Shown: positions 1 to 9,091, numbered from the stretch's first letter. The stretch: 64,000 nucleotides of DNA from Lacrimispora xylanisolvens (GCA_017084465.1 CP070896.1:1426001-1490000); one strand, 5' to 3'. Notes: a model not told the origin generated them from the sequence alone. Numbers and translations are program-made.

Positions 1-165
1 AACCGTTGCCATATTTACATAATCTTCCGGGTTCTCTCCGTCTGTTAATAACTTCAGAGACAGAAATTCATGATCATTTAATCTATGTGTCAGCTGAAAC
101 AGCTCAACCTGGATGGCACCGTCAAGCGACAGTTCAATCTCCAGCTCTTTGTATTTCATTTTCAT
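1..165 (-). CDS. VgrG-Rhs-type polymorphic effector, N-terminus only (runs off window)
   Basis: An open frame starts at an ATG at 165, preceded by a strong GGGGG Shine-Dalgarno, and is still open at base 1 (55 codons visible). Its first residues (MKMKYKELEIELSLDG) match the opening of the 2445-aa VgrG-Rhs protein at 9631-16968 (MKLSYHEIELDVALEG), including the spacing of the next strands. It occupies the same slot directly downstream of a DUF4280 gene. I infer it is the second VgrG-fused toxin of the system; whether it has Rhs repeats and which toxin it carries cannot be seen. Confidence 0.7.
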   Translation of the reverse strand, partial: MKMKYKELEIELSLDGAIQVELFQLTHRLNDHEFLSLKLLTDGENPEDYVNMATV

Positions 166-240
166 ATATCAATTCCCCCTTTTTATGAAGCAGAGGTTAT
201 CGCTTCATCTGGTGTCTTACTCAATTTATCATCAGTTCCA

Positions 241-747
241 TCAACTCCCTGCCTCCGGCTGTCCGGATTCTATAATCTCAATCTCGCCTCCATACATGCA
301 GTACAGCTTCGCCCCGCCCATTAATGGCCGGTCGCTGTCGGTTTCCACTCCCTCCTGCCCGTAATCCCATTCCTGGGCTATGATGTGGGGGGTACAGACG
401 CCTAATACCTGGGGAACGCCTTCTGCAGGAGCAGCTTCTTCTTGTTTTTTCTTTTTCCCTCCTGTAAAAAATCCCATAACTTTATCAAGGAACGTATCCG
501 GACTTAATTCCTTTACTTTATCCTGAACTTTTTGGGCTTCTTCCTGTGTACTTGGATTTTCCATACTGTAACACCCGCCAAAGCAGATCACATGATATTC
601 TCCCTTGCAATCCTTGACTGTCATTTGAGCCTGCTTTTTCAAAAAAACTCCGTGGGTCTCATGAAGTACTACTCTGCTTTGTCTCATTCCCATGGTACAC
701 TGGGTACAGGCACCATGAACCACATATGTATCAGTTAATTCTGCCAT
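241..747 (-). CDS. DUF4280 PAAR-like spike-tip protein (module 2)
   Basis: This 168-aa protein belongs by pattern to the DUF4280 family, PAAR-like proteins that cap VgrG-type spikes. Conserved features are visible: the CTQCTMGM segment near residues 14-21, a second Cys pair (DCKG, GGCYS) around residues 46-60, a lysine-rich insert (GGKKKKQEE) near 95-103, and a C-terminal CMYGGEIEI segment. It is a paralogue of the 162-aa protein at 16999-17487 and holds the same place, just upstream of a VgrG-Rhs gene. The start is set by a GGAGGTGG site 4 bases before the ATG. The presumed role is to sharpen the spike and possibly hold the effector; this follows from the family and location, not from any catalytic motif. 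Confidence 0.85.
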   Translation of the reverse strand: MAELTDTYVVHGACTQCTMGMRQSRVVLHETHGVFLKKQAQMTVKDCKGEYHVICFGGCYSMENPSTQEEAQKVQDKVKELSPDTFLDKVMGFFTGGKKKKQEEAAPAEGVPQVLGVCTPHIIAQEWDYGQEGVETDSDRPLMGGAKLYCMYGGEIEIIESGQPEAGS

Positions 748-1268
748 GCTTCCACCTCCACTTCCTTAAATATAATGCCGATTATATTTCTGCGAAGCAG
801 GCTTTCCACTACTTCCAGGCTGACGATTGGGTTTGGAAAACGCTTATCATTCAGCAAAAAACACCTTATGCTCCCCTATCTTTGCAGGATCCAGAACCAG
901 ACATTTGATACTTCCATTTGAATAAAATTCCGTTTTCTCTGAGAACATGTCCATTCGTTCAAGAAGGAGGTGATGGTAAACCATTATGGTTTCCCGCTCC
1001 TTACTGGCAATGGTAACCGTTTTAAAAACCATATCATCTTCATACATGTCAAGGACTACCTTGACTTTATCTGAAACCAAGGAAACCGGACTCTGGATAA
1101 AATCCGGCGCTGTTTCGCCGCTGTCTTTTGTCAGATACATCATATTTGATTGCTGTATTTCCCCTGCATCCTCTTTATAAAAAATATGTCTTGGGCCGCG
1201 GATATCAAAATCACGAAACTGTATTAAATCTGGCAGCCTCTTATCCTGTTCCATTGTGAAAATCTCAT
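735..1268 (-). CDS. DUF1629/Imm11-like protein of module 2 (frameshifted)
   Basis: An unassigned protein of about 177 aa, clearly paralogous to 17488-18012. Shared blocks are FMEQDK/TMEQDK near the start, DFxQSPV-x(2)-VSD in the middle and PxVSLEVxESLLRR near the end. The pattern loosely recalls the DUF1629/Imm11 group, but I cannot assign it firmly. The frame is broken near 853: GTG followed by six T gives an early TGA, while five T restores the whole conserved C-terminus to a stop at 735. A second indel is likely in the TTTT run near 1260, because one more T creates an ATG start overlapping the upstream stop (ATGA) and restores the paralogue's N-terminus. The gene sits between the pentapeptide gene and the DUF4280 gene and overlaps the latter by 13 bases. 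Confidence 0.6.
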
Positions 1269-2236
1269 TCCATGTCCCTCCTGTCAATAAAAATGGCCTG
1301 CAGCTGCTGGGGATCCAGATGCAAAAATGGGATATCCTTTTCCTGGAAAACGGCGTTTTCTACATCAGCTCCTGTAAAATCATTTTCTTCCCATAGACAA
1401 TTGGAAAAATCTGACTGCCGCATATTGGCATTACAGAAACTGCATCTTTTGATCCTGCAGTTTCTAAACTGTACCCCAGTTAAATCAGCCCCGTCAAAAC
1501 AAAGCCCCGTCAAATCACAGTCCTCAAACTGGCTGAATAAAAGAAGCTTATTGCTGCAATCCGAGTCCTTTAAATCAGCCTGGTACCAGAACTTGTTTAT
1601 CATGACCTCTTCCTGCTCTTTAGAAAGACGAAGGCACCTGTCCCAATCCTTCTGCTCCTTTTTTTCTCTGTCGGCGAAAGCCACAAGTTCACTTTCATCC
1701 CGATACTCTCCCCAATAGATTCCCCAAGTGGGATACTTGGGAATCTGTGCAAAGTCCTCATTCGCCTCCATATCACGAAACATATAATGCAGCCGAATGG
1801 AAAGAATCTGGTTCCACTCCATTACACAGTTTTGAATCATATTTGCCACATCATAGGAATTGACCTTTCCCATGTATTTTCTTCTGTCAAGCTCCAGCTT
1901 CTCCTTTAGTTCCTTCACTGGTTCAAATAAATAATCAATGGAAAATGTGGTTTCAGCGGCTTCTTCATCCATATGCCAGTTTGCGTCCATGGCACGCACC
2001 AATATTCGATAATGATCATCCAGCATATCTGCCCGAAGAAGAGAAAAATGAATAAACATAATATTTTCTTTCTTTTTCTTTTCTATCTCTTTCCTCAGGG
2101 CTGAAAGTACCTGTCTGATGGAATTTGAGAATTCTTCCGCCTTCTCCTCCAGCCCAACCATAAACTGTTCTTTTTTCTCCTCAAATAAATAGAGTTCCTC
2201 ATCCTGAAATGCTGACAATGCTTCCTGTCTGGTCAT
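1265..2236 (-). CDS. Pentapeptide-repeat protein of effector module 2
   Basis: The 323-aa protein has a helical N-terminal half of about 210 residues, rich in charged heptad-like stretches (for example EEKKEQF, RKEIEKKKKEN), with no recognised domain. Its C-terminal third (about 225-305) consists of pentapeptide repeats of the A(D/N)LXX kind (SQFEDCDLTGLCFDGADLTG, CSFCNANMRQSDFSNC), which form a right-handed beta-helix. It is paralogous to 18024-18976 and sits in the same position between vgrG and the DUF1629-like gene. A strong AGGAGG site precedes the ATG. It may be an adaptor or structural piece of the spike-effector assembly; this is inferred from context only. Confidence 0.75.
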   Translation of the reverse strand: MTRQEALSAFQDEELYLFEEKKEQFMVGLEEKAEEFSNSIRQVLSALRKEIEKKKKENIMFIHFSLLRADMLDDHYRILVRAMDANWHMDEEAAETTFSIDYLFEPVKELKEKLELDRRKYMGKVNSYDVANMIQNCVMEWNQILSIRLHYMFRDMEANEDFAQIPKYPTWGIYWGEYRDESELVAFADREKKEQKDWDRCLRLSKEQEEVMINKFWYQADLKDSDCSNKLLLFSQFEDCDLTGLCFDGADLTGVQFRNCRIKRCSFCNANMRQSDFSNCLWEENDFTGADVENAVFQEKDIPFLHLDPQQLQAIFIDRRDME

Positions 2237-2245
2237 ATAAACCTC

Positions 2246-3654
2246 CTAATTTACCTTTACCTCGGTTCCCTGTATATATACATTTCCATCCTCAGGCATC
2301 TGGATCATTCCTCCCTTGGAACAAGTGATTACTGCCTGTTCCAATGCCTGCAGGCTGATTGCTTCTTCTGCTGTGATATCCAGGTTTTCTGCAGCTTCTA
2401 TATTAATGGTTCCTTTGGCGCTTAACGTAATATCTCCGCCATTTCCGATTCTTACAGCAGAAGCGCCTTTATTGCTTGATAAATAGATCCCATCGGCTCC
2501 CAGCTTCATTTCCTGACCCTGTGGATTACTTAAATACTTGCTGGAAGAATCCCCCATACGGTCAGGCACTCCTCCACTTTTTCCGTCATAGGAACTTACT
2601 GCACTGACAGCAATCACATCTTTGGTATATTTGGAAGCGAAATAAACCCGGATTTTATCTCCCTTTTCAGGCATATAATACCAACCGCTTCCATCCGGAG
2701 ATGCGGAAAGGGTGGAAAACGGAAACCAATACACGTCCCCCGCTCCTGAACTGCCGTCAATATCAAGATGAACCTTTATTTTGGTACCTGAGATGGCAAG
2801 TACTGTTCCCTGGAGAGCCGTTCCAATGATATGCATAGGATAGTTTGTCTTTGCAAGAACGCCCGTTTTTTTCTGAAGCTCCATACGGCAGAGCAGCATT
2901 CCTCTTACTAACTGGCAGGAGTATTGCCGTACAACAAATATACGACCTTTATCCTCCACTTGTTCAAATAGCTCAGGCAAATGATCTGCTTCAATCTGCA
3001 TTATCAGAAAATCGTTGTCATTGACGGCTTTCCCTCTCTGTGTCCAGTCGCTGTATTCTCCCATTTCCTTTGTAAATCCTGTTTTTTCATAGTCCCATTT
3101 TCCCCATGGAATATCCGGAACACCTCCGTACAATTTAATTGCCTCAGACTGGCATCTGCATGCCAGTACTGCATTCAGCATGGAAAGCATTCGTTTTAGA
3201 AACTCCCAGTCTGTCTCCTGATACTGAACTGCTATCTCTCCAATCGGTTTATCTTCAAGAGTAAGCCGGATATCACTGCCTGGGTATTCAGAAAGAATTA
3301 TCTTGAAAAGCTGCCCGTAGGTCATATTGATATCCTGGAATGTTCTGGAACGTCTTTTTGATCCATCAGAATACTTCGGCTTCGTGCGTTTGCCGTAATT
3401 TTTACCATGTTCCCTTCCGAAGAGGTAGAAACTTCAGTCAGGATGCCGGAAAATACAGGCTTACCATTTTCCACATAGACAGTCACAGAATCATTTTCCG
3501 TGAGTCCAAACAAAGTCTCTTCTCCTTCATCCTCCGGCAGATAAGCCGAAAATCTAAGACTTCCATGCTCACCTGGATTACAGCTGATGCTTAGCTCTGT
3601 CAATTGTTCCACTGGAATTCCTTTTATTACAATCTGTTCCGCTGTATACGCCAT
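2246..3654 (-). CDS. VgrG-like spike protein, type B, module 2 (one frameshift)
   Basis: Reconstructed length is about 469 aa, equal to the intact paralogue at 18986-20386 (466 aa). The N-terminal part corresponds to the gp27-like hub, including the conserved (E)ETDWEFLKRMLS segment. A gp5-like OB segment follows (GTVLAISGTKIKVHLDID, then YMPEKGDKIRVYFASK). The C-terminal needle shows the repeated short strands of VgrG beta-helices (GDITLSAKGTINIEAAENLD). The frame breaks near 3350 at a run of five A; one more A joins the halves into KRRSRTFQD, matching KKSRTFQN of the paralogue. Start by AGGAGG before ATG 3654. It acts as a trimeric spike in the cell-puncturing tip, judged from the family. 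Confidence 0.8.
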
Positions 3655-3665
3655 ACAATCACCTC

Positions 3666-5113
3666 CTAATTCTCAAAGATCTCATTGCCGTGAAATGCTA
3701 CCGTTCCTTTTTTTATCTCAATATCTGCTCCAGCCTGATTCACAATCTTTATGGAATCCTGAGATTTGATGGTTAAATCCTTTTTAGCGGAAAGATTTAA
3801 ATTTTCTACAGCTGATATTGTAAGATCTTTAATTGCATTTAAAACAACTTCCCCGTCTTTTTTCAGAAGAATGCTGCCCTGTCCATCCCCCGCCGCAATC
3901 AGGACTCCCTCCGGAGTCATCTGCACCTCGTTGCCCTGAGCGGTTTTAATGTTTCTCTGATTTGGATTTTTTTGAGAACCGGAGGCACCGCCTGAATTTG
4001 GTTTCTCACCCTTAACATTCGTCACTACATAGGCCTCTTTCTCATCATCGACGGGAAAATAAACACGTACATTCTCTCCATTCTCCGGCATGCAGTACCA
4101 GCCACTTCCGTCTGATGAAGCTGCAACGGTGGAAAATGGAAACCAGTACTTTTCTCCTGTTCCGGCCTCTATCTCCATGTTTACCTGAACCTGATTCCGT
4201 TTCACTGCAGCAATTACACCTTCAATTGATATACCTGTGATTCTTTTATTAAAATAAGGCAGTATTTTCATGCTTTCCTTCTGCCTCAGCCGGTATCTGT
4301 TTATTAACAGTCCATCCTGAAGGCTGCGCATGGCAGTCTCTACAAACCAGGGAGTTCCCTTATAGGTAATCTGGCTCCCGATTGAGACGATATCATAGGA
4401 TACAATCTCATAAACCGTATTTTGAGATCTTGTTAAATCCCCAAGTCCGTTTACTTTTAAATCATTGAGCCTGATGAAGTCTTGTGATAATTGATAAGGA
4501 AGCTCATCCCATTTCTGCATTTCTGGTTTGGGCGATAATCCCGCTTCAAATCGAATGTTGGGAAATGCAGGGTCAGGATAAAGAGCATCGTTATATTTTG
4601 AAAGAAAACGTTTTAAGAATTCCCAGTCTGTCTCTTCGTACTGGACTACCAACTGCCCGATGGGGACATCCGGGATATGTACCATGTGATCGGAACCTAC
4701 ATAGGATTTCATGATTTCTGAAACAAGACCTGTTACACTCATCTGAGGATTTGAAATATCCGTTTCCGCCTGGTTACATCCATCTGATGGGTACCATCCC
4801 ATGCTTCAATGGTAATTATTTTTTCTCCTCCATCTCTGGATAAGGAAACCTTGTCCAGAATTCCATAAAAAAGCACATGATCTTTTCCGTCTTTTTTATA
4901 AACAAGGGACACAGAGGTGCTGATTCCATGAAGATCATTATCATCTATTTCACTGTCCATAACTGCTTCTGCATATAGAAAAGCATGCTCTCCCGGTTTT
5001 TCCCTGATATCGATCTTCCGGAAATATACAAGTCCCTGCACTCCTAAAAAAAGATCTTTGTAGGTGGCTGCTTCCTGACCGCCTGATATCTGTGTAGTGT
5101 TACTGTTTCCCAT
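3666..5113 (-). CDS. VgrG-like spike protein, type A, module 2 (one frameshift)
   Basis: Reconstructed length is about 482 aa. The N-terminal hub domain opens with ATYKDLFLGVQG and has the hallmark EETDWEFLKRFLSKYND. An OB-fold segment follows (GVIAAVKRNQVQVNMEIEAG, GSGWYCMPENGENVRVYFP) and then a repetitive needle (EVVLNAIKDLTISAVENLNL). It pairs in order with 20404-21794 of module 1. The reading frame breaks near 4755 in AAA; adding one A restores RRKRIFQNPQMSV, matching the paralogue's RETRCFQNLSMTS. The start follows an AGGGGG site. Each module has one type A and one type B spike next to each other, so the two may form a mixed spike or serve different effectors. Confidence 0.8.
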
Positions 5114-5125
5114 CTCAATACCCCC

Positions 5126-5745
5126 TTATTTTGCCGAAAACAGATTGTTTAAAGTTATCACCATCGCTTCCAGAAAAACTCCATATGTATCCTCATCCTG
5201 TTTTCTGCAGTTATAATTTCCAGTAAATTGCTGTCCTGTTCCCTTAAGCCGGAATACAATGTTATAGAGCTTATCTTTGCCAGATGGTACATCAAAACAG
5301 ATATAGTCCACGAAATCCAGTTCTTCTGTCTTCACAATTTTCGCATGCAGCCGGTTAGCTGCCATTCCATTTACCAGAAGATTGGTCCATTGATTCATGG
5401 TTACCTGTTTGATTGGTTCTTTCGGCCAGGATAGAATCTGACTGATCTCATGGGTATGGCTGACATATATGACTCCTTCCGGCTCCTCCTGGGAAGCTTC
5501 AAATAAATTTCTAAAGGTAACAACAGGAATCTGGCTGTCAGTAAAAGTTCTGGTTTCAAACTCAAATATCTCTCCGCTTTCCAGTCTGAGCTCTCCAGCG
5601 CGGATGCCTTCCATTGCTTCCTCTAATGTCAGTTTTTCGCTGGCTCCTTTGGAGCACTTTCTTTTTGTTCTGCCTGAAGTTTCTCCTCTTTCTCCTGTTG
5701 TCTTCTTGCACGCTCCAGTAGTGCAATCTTTTCATCTAATCTCAT
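5126..5745 (-). CDS. DcrB/EagR-like candidate effector chaperone, module 2 (one frameshift)
   Basis: About 206 aa after reconstruction. Residues 1-40 are a charged coiled coil (DEKIALLERARRQQEKEEKL). The rest is an alpha/beta domain ending in YNIVFRLKGTGQQFTGNYNC and a helix (EAMVITLNNLF). It is the paralogue of 21791-22396; both start with DE(K/R)IA and share GNYNC. The strand order and the final YxxxF-GNYNC-helix look like the DcrB/EagR (DUF1795) fold used by chaperones of Rhs effectors, but this is a weak pattern call. The frame breaks in a five-A run near 5637; six A joins AKKLTLEEAMEGIRAGELRL. Start ATG 5745 has a GGAGAAG site. It is the first gene of module 2, directly behind a promoter. 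Confidence 0.5.
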
Positions 5746-5852
5746 TAGTACTTCTCCTTTCATTTATAAAATGTTTCAAAATCATAAAATTGGTTACATT
5801 ATTTTGTTTTATTATATTTGTTTCTTTATTTTGTATCCTTTTTATTTTGTTC

Positions 5853-5926
5853 ATCATAATATATAAAGTGACACATTTCAACACAAGTGCTAAAATTATA
5901 CGCATTAGCTTCCAAAATTTGCACAT
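5853..5926 (-). promoter_or_regulatory. Promoter of effector module 2 with LytTR-type direct repeats (element B1)
   Basis: On the minus strand there is a -35 TTGAAA (5881-5876), a 17-base spacer and a -10 TATGAT (5858-5853). Immediately upstream of the -35 (5882-5926) are two direct copies of an AATTTT(G/A)G motif about 22 bases apart. The 51 bases 5876-5926 align without gaps to 41000-41050, before the LytTR regulator gene, with the same 17-base spacer. The 5746-5960 interval holds no gene. Confidence 0.6.
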
Positions 5927-5963
5927 AGCCATTTAATACGCAGATATAATAAGTTTTTAAATT

Positions 5964-5990
5964 AAAAAACACAACCTGTTTGAGGCTGTG
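5964..5990 (-). terminator. Rho-independent terminator after the immunity bank
   Basis: On the minus strand an 8-bp stem (CACAGCCT / AGGTTGTG, one G-T pair) with a 5-base loop is followed by TTTTTT. It closes the transcript that ends with the DUF2185 gene and separates it from the module 2 promoter. Confidence 0.65.
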
Positions 5991-6100
5991 CTTTATAATG
6001 TGTTTAATACCTTATATTTATAATTTATAAGGCTTTTATCTTATTGGTACCACTTTTCTTGTGGGCTACAAATAAAAATGTGTGTAAAAAAAGCCAACCT

Positions 6101-6484
6101 TCAGTTATAATTATAGGTTGACTTTATCGAAATATTTTCTGGGCTGAATGGATCCCAAGACAATAAATCTATGATAATATCCATTCCTGTTTTAGTATTG
6201 ATAAATCTTTTTTTATTTTCTTCCGATTTCAATGTCAAATCTGTACCTACTGGTAAGTAATAAATAGTTATAACTGCCGGCTCAATATTGACTATAGTTC
6301 CCCAATCACAAATAACCATATTAGCAGCATCAGAAAGATATTCATCTGTATCTATATCTGCTAAAAATCTCCAGCCATTATCCAATTCATTAACAGGCTG
6401 TTCCTTTATGCACCATTTTATATTACCTTTACCTTCAATTATATTTTTTGAAACAACACAGCCACCCAAGCCCATGCTTTCCAT
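6101..6484 (-). CDS. DUF2185 (Imm33-type) immunity protein candidate
   Basis: The 127-aa protein shows the DUF2185 pattern: GGCVVSKNII near the N-terminus, IKWCIKEQP, then the hallmark DNGWRFLADIDTDEYL near residues 35-50, and an INIEPAVITIYYLPVGT-like C-terminal stretch. DUF2185 members include immunity proteins (Imm33) against polymorphic toxins. No toxin gene stands directly upstream, so it is probably an orphan kept against a relative's effector or against the truncated toxin at the left edge. It is the last gene before a terminator and is more AT-rich than the spike genes. Confidence 0.7.
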   Translation of the reverse strand: MESMGLGGCVVSKNIIEGKGNIKWCIKEQPVNELDNGWRFLADIDTDEYLSDAANMVICDWGTIVNIEPAVITIYYLPVGTDLTLKSEENKKRFINTKTGMDIIIDLLSWDPFSPENISIKSTYNYN

Positions 6485-6695
6485 TGCTTATTTCTCCCTT
6501 TATAATGCTCTGATTTTATCTATTCCGAGCTTATTTAATAAAGTCCTTACATTTTTTGCTGATTTTTTTGAATTTCAACTTCGGGATGCTTTTTCGGAAA
6601 AATGTCGCATATAGACCAATACTTGCGGGGAATTCCCATTAATGCCAATGATTCACGACGTTATGAACGGTACCTGTTAAACCCTAACATATAAA
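6485..6695 (-). other. Gene-free interval with a possible toxin-tail remnant
   Basis: No intact gene is present. On the minus strand, about 6570-6670 translates to a coherent stretch (LALMGIPRKYWSICDIFPKK) with in-frame stops just before and after it, suggesting the leftover C-terminal end of a displaced toxin or another small gene. The evidence is weak and I do not recognise the family. Confidence 0.25.
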
Positions 6696-7136
6696 TTAAT
6701 CTATAATTACCATATCACCTTTAATTCCGTTAATTAAATCATAAATAAAAACTTTAAAATCTGTACCCCACTCTATTATACAATCATCATATGCACCGTA
6801 AAAGTTTCCTGTCTTCGATAGTAATAGTGTCATATTTTCTCTTTCTATTTCACCGATTATTAACAAGCTTTCTTCTAAAAACTCTTCATAATCCTCAATA
6901 ATATCATAAGTTATTTGGTCTTGTGCATTTAAAGGATTTAAAGATAAAATAACTTCCTGTTTCCAAATTGGAGACATATATTTGATTTCTAAATAAGCAT
7001 ACTCTTTAAGGAATATATTCTGAATATCATTCCACACATATTCTGAATCAAAATATAACCGCTTAATCCGTTCTAGATTTGCCTTTCTGCCCACTTCCCA
7101 GCCTGATTCTCTTAATAGTATATCTACATTGTTCAT
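6696..7136 (-). CDS. SUKH-3-like immunity protein
   Basis: This 146-aa protein opens with the SUKH-3 signature: an N-terminal helix, then ESGWEVGRKANL near residues 10-21, then a helix and strands ending in WGTDFKVFIYDL. SUKH superfamily proteins are known immunity proteins for many nuclease and deaminase toxins. A GAGG site precedes ATG 7136. No cognate toxin lies next to it. It forms part of the immunity bank between the two modules, and may neutralise the deaminase of 9631-16968 or a sister strain's toxin; both options are inference. Confidence 0.7.
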   Translation of the reverse strand: MNNVDILLRESGWEVGRKANLERIKRLYFDSEYVWNDIQNIFLKEYAYLEIKYMSPIWKQEVILSLNPLNAQDQITYDIIEDYEEFLEESLLIIGEIERENMTLLLSKTGNFYGAYDDCIIEWGTDFKVFIYDLINGIKGDMVIID

Positions 7137-7879
7137 CTAATTTTTCCTCAATCGATCTATAAAATTAACATTAGCACCGTAAAGGATTTGAAAGTTGATA
7201 CACGGAGCTTCATAGTTCTCTTTAATCAATAGTATATAATCTTAAACTATTTGAATCAACTCCATCATTTAAAAATCATCTCAATATTATATTTATATAT
7301 AGGTGTAGATAGATAAATTATAACTCTAGCCTGTGTCACAAAATTTCGCCCTTGTGTGGCCTTTGAAACCGATGATGGAATATGTATGCCATCCAGGCAA
7401 TATAAAAGCCTTGTCGGGCAAATACGAAAAAGAAAGAATTTTTCCTTTTTCCCTGATAAATGTTTGAGTAGCTGTTACCACCAGTTCATCTTTCTGTTAC
7501 TTTAGAAAAAGTCGTATCTATGGCTGTTTTTTTATATGGCTTCAAGTCGCATACTTGCTGCTATTCAAAAATCTGGTTGAGGAATATTTGCGCTCATTTC
7601 CTGCACTAAAACAGGGGTGAACCATGGGATCGAAAATGATGCAGGTTAAAGAGCCGGGGTCAAAAACTTCCCCGGCTCCGCTAACATCAGTCCGCTATTC
7701 GTACTGAAAGAACTTTGCTTTTCTTAAAAAAGTAGCATATAGGTCACTTTCTCTTATTCCTCAAGTCGCACAATTGCAAACCTTTTATAGATTCCCAAAC
7801 TATAGATTCTCTCTTTATTTTACTCCAAAAGCAGGGGTGAAGCATTTTGCAATTAGTACTTTATCTTTGATTAATAACC
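7137..7879. repeat. Gene-poor 743-bp interval with a diverged direct repeat and a hairpin
   Basis: No gene was found. Two diverged direct copies occur at about 7497-7612 and 7714-7840. Matching landmarks are an A-rich start (GAAAAAGTCGTAT / TAAAAAAGTAGCAT), CTTCAAGTCGCATACTTGC / CCTCAAGTCGCACAATTGC, and AACAGGGGTGAACCAT / AGCAGGGGTGAAGCAT. Between them lies a perfect 9-bp inverted repeat, GAGCCGGGG / CCCCGGCTC (7651-7659, 7670-7678), without a clear T-run. This could be a decayed transposon end or a recombination scar; I cannot name the element. Confidence 0.35.
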
Positions 7880-8320
7880 CTATTGATAATTACGTAAAAT
7901 ATCTCTAGTCTCCATCAATATTTTTCCCAACATATTTTTCCCAGTTCCATCTTCACCACATCCCCAATAGTAGTCCTTAGTGGTTTTCTCAATTATCTCC
8001 TCATCTCCAGTTGAGAAAAGTATTTTCTTGGCATCATTATTTGCTTTAAACTTTTCTAAAACTGCTCTACGCATTATATCATCTTTTACTTCTTCCCAAT
8101 CTTTCCTAAGTGGTTTACTTCTATCACGTCCCATATCTGCAGCTTCCATTGGTGTTGATGACAATCTCACTTGTTCTTCAGATTCAGTTCCAACAAATTT
8201 TTGTGCTTGGAAATAATGTTCACTTGTAATCCAATACTTCGCTTCAAGTTCGAAACCATGTTTTGAAAAATTAGAAAAACAACCGTACTCTTCATTTGTT
8301 TTATAAAAATATATAGCCAT
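7880..8320 (-). CDS. NADAR (YbiA/DUF1768) domain protein
   Basis: A complete 146-aa NADAR-family protein. It shows the family landmarks: an early CFSNFSKHGFELEAKYW block, then TSEHYFQAQKF near residues 33-43, RDRSKPLRKDWEEVK near 65-79, and a terminal YYWGCGEDGTGKNMLGKILM block. NADAR domains act on N-glycosidic substrates; some members hydrolyse ADP-ribose from ADP-ribosylated guanine and serve as antidotes to ADP-ribosylating toxins. Here the gene sits among immunity-type genes, so a role as an antidote is plausible but unproven. An AGGAGG site precedes the ATG. Base composition is AT-rich, as for its neighbours. Confidence 0.85.
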   Translation of the reverse strand: MAIYFYKTNEEYGCFSNFSKHGFELEAKYWITSEHYFQAQKFVGTESEEQVRLSSTPMEAADMGRDRSKPLRKDWEEVKDDIMRRAVLEKFKANNDAKKILFSTGDEEIIEKTTKDYYWGCGEDGTGKNMLGKILMETRDILRNYQ

Positions 8321-8350
8321 ATTAGCCTCCTTGATTAGTTTTTATTTTAT

Positions 8351-8673
8351 CTATACTCCTTGACCAAAAGGTGAATCCCATAGTATCTTACTTAAGTAAT
8401 CCTCCAACCTTCCTGCTTCAATAAAAATAGGATTTAAATAGTGAGCGTGCTCCGCTTCTGCTGAAACAGTAGTATATATAAAGAATAACAACCCTGCTAG
8501 CTTTCTATTTATTAATATTTCTCCTTTTATAAGAACCTTTAACTCATCAAGTAGAAAATATAATTTATCAAATGCTTCTTTATTAACAGTCTTTGAAGTT
8601 CTAATTGGACTAGTAAATCAACTGTTAGCTTATTAATACTCTCTTCAATTTCTATCATACTATCGTTTATCAT
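8351..8673 (-). CDS. Small hypothetical protein, likely immunity gene (frameshifted)
   Basis: Starting at ATG 8673 after an AAAGGGA site, the frame reads MINDSMIEIEESINKLTVDL and then breaks near 8608. A one-base shift continues without stops to TAG at 8351, giving about 107 aa with the end LEDYLSKILWDSPFGQGV. The helical, acidic character and small size fit an immunity protein, and it lies between the NADAR gene and the Rhs toxin/immunity pair. I do not recognise the family. The break is not in an obvious long homopolymer, so real decay is possible here. Confidence 0.45.
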
Positions 8674-8720
8674 TTTACAAATCCCTTTATTGCTTCTATA
8701 GGTATAATGTGAATTGAATT

Positions 8721-8952
8721 ATTCTCCCGACCTCCCACACTCCCCACCATACTGTTTAATATTATGGGGAGTCTTTGGTTTTCATGAATTTTCAGACAAT
8801 AGCCCAGAATGGAGATATCCTAGCTGGGCTATTATTTCATTTGCCAGAGCGCAACTAAGTACCTGTCCTATTTTTCAATATCCTTTTAGACTATTGGCAA
8901 GTTCATGTACCTTCCGTTCTGGTAGGTTCAAGGCTCTTATTTTGTTTAGCAT
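8721..8952 (-). pseudogene. Group II intron 3' remnant: maturase C-terminus plus domain V-like end
   Basis: On the minus strand 8952-8782 translates to KIRALNLPERKVHELANSLKGY, a stop, then KIGQVLSCALANEIIAQLGYL. This matches the C-terminal end of intron-encoded reverse transcriptases (RKGYWRIA...ILxxTLxNxxLxxxGY), with the conserved Trp after KGY turned into TGA. About 8756-8721 then reads CAGTATGGTGGGGAGTG and TGGGAGGTCGGGAGA, resembling the domain V end that follows such genes. The rest of the intron is missing. The 8674-9091 interval holds no other gene. Confidence 0.6.
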
Positions 8953-9091
8953 TATTTAGATTGTAGAGCAAGCTTAAACAAATAAACTTATACTACTTAG
9001 CTTGAAAATTCTTATATCTACAAGATAATTTTTCTACCTTTCACTATTGCGACAATGTTTAAAATTAATGAAATAATTATAATTGAGTAAA

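Noticed and set aside
6540..6670. HNH-type toxin tail (VHNVVNHWH reading)
   Set aside because: The His-rich reading is broken by stops and the neighbouring frame gives a more coherent stretch, so no nuclease call is justified.
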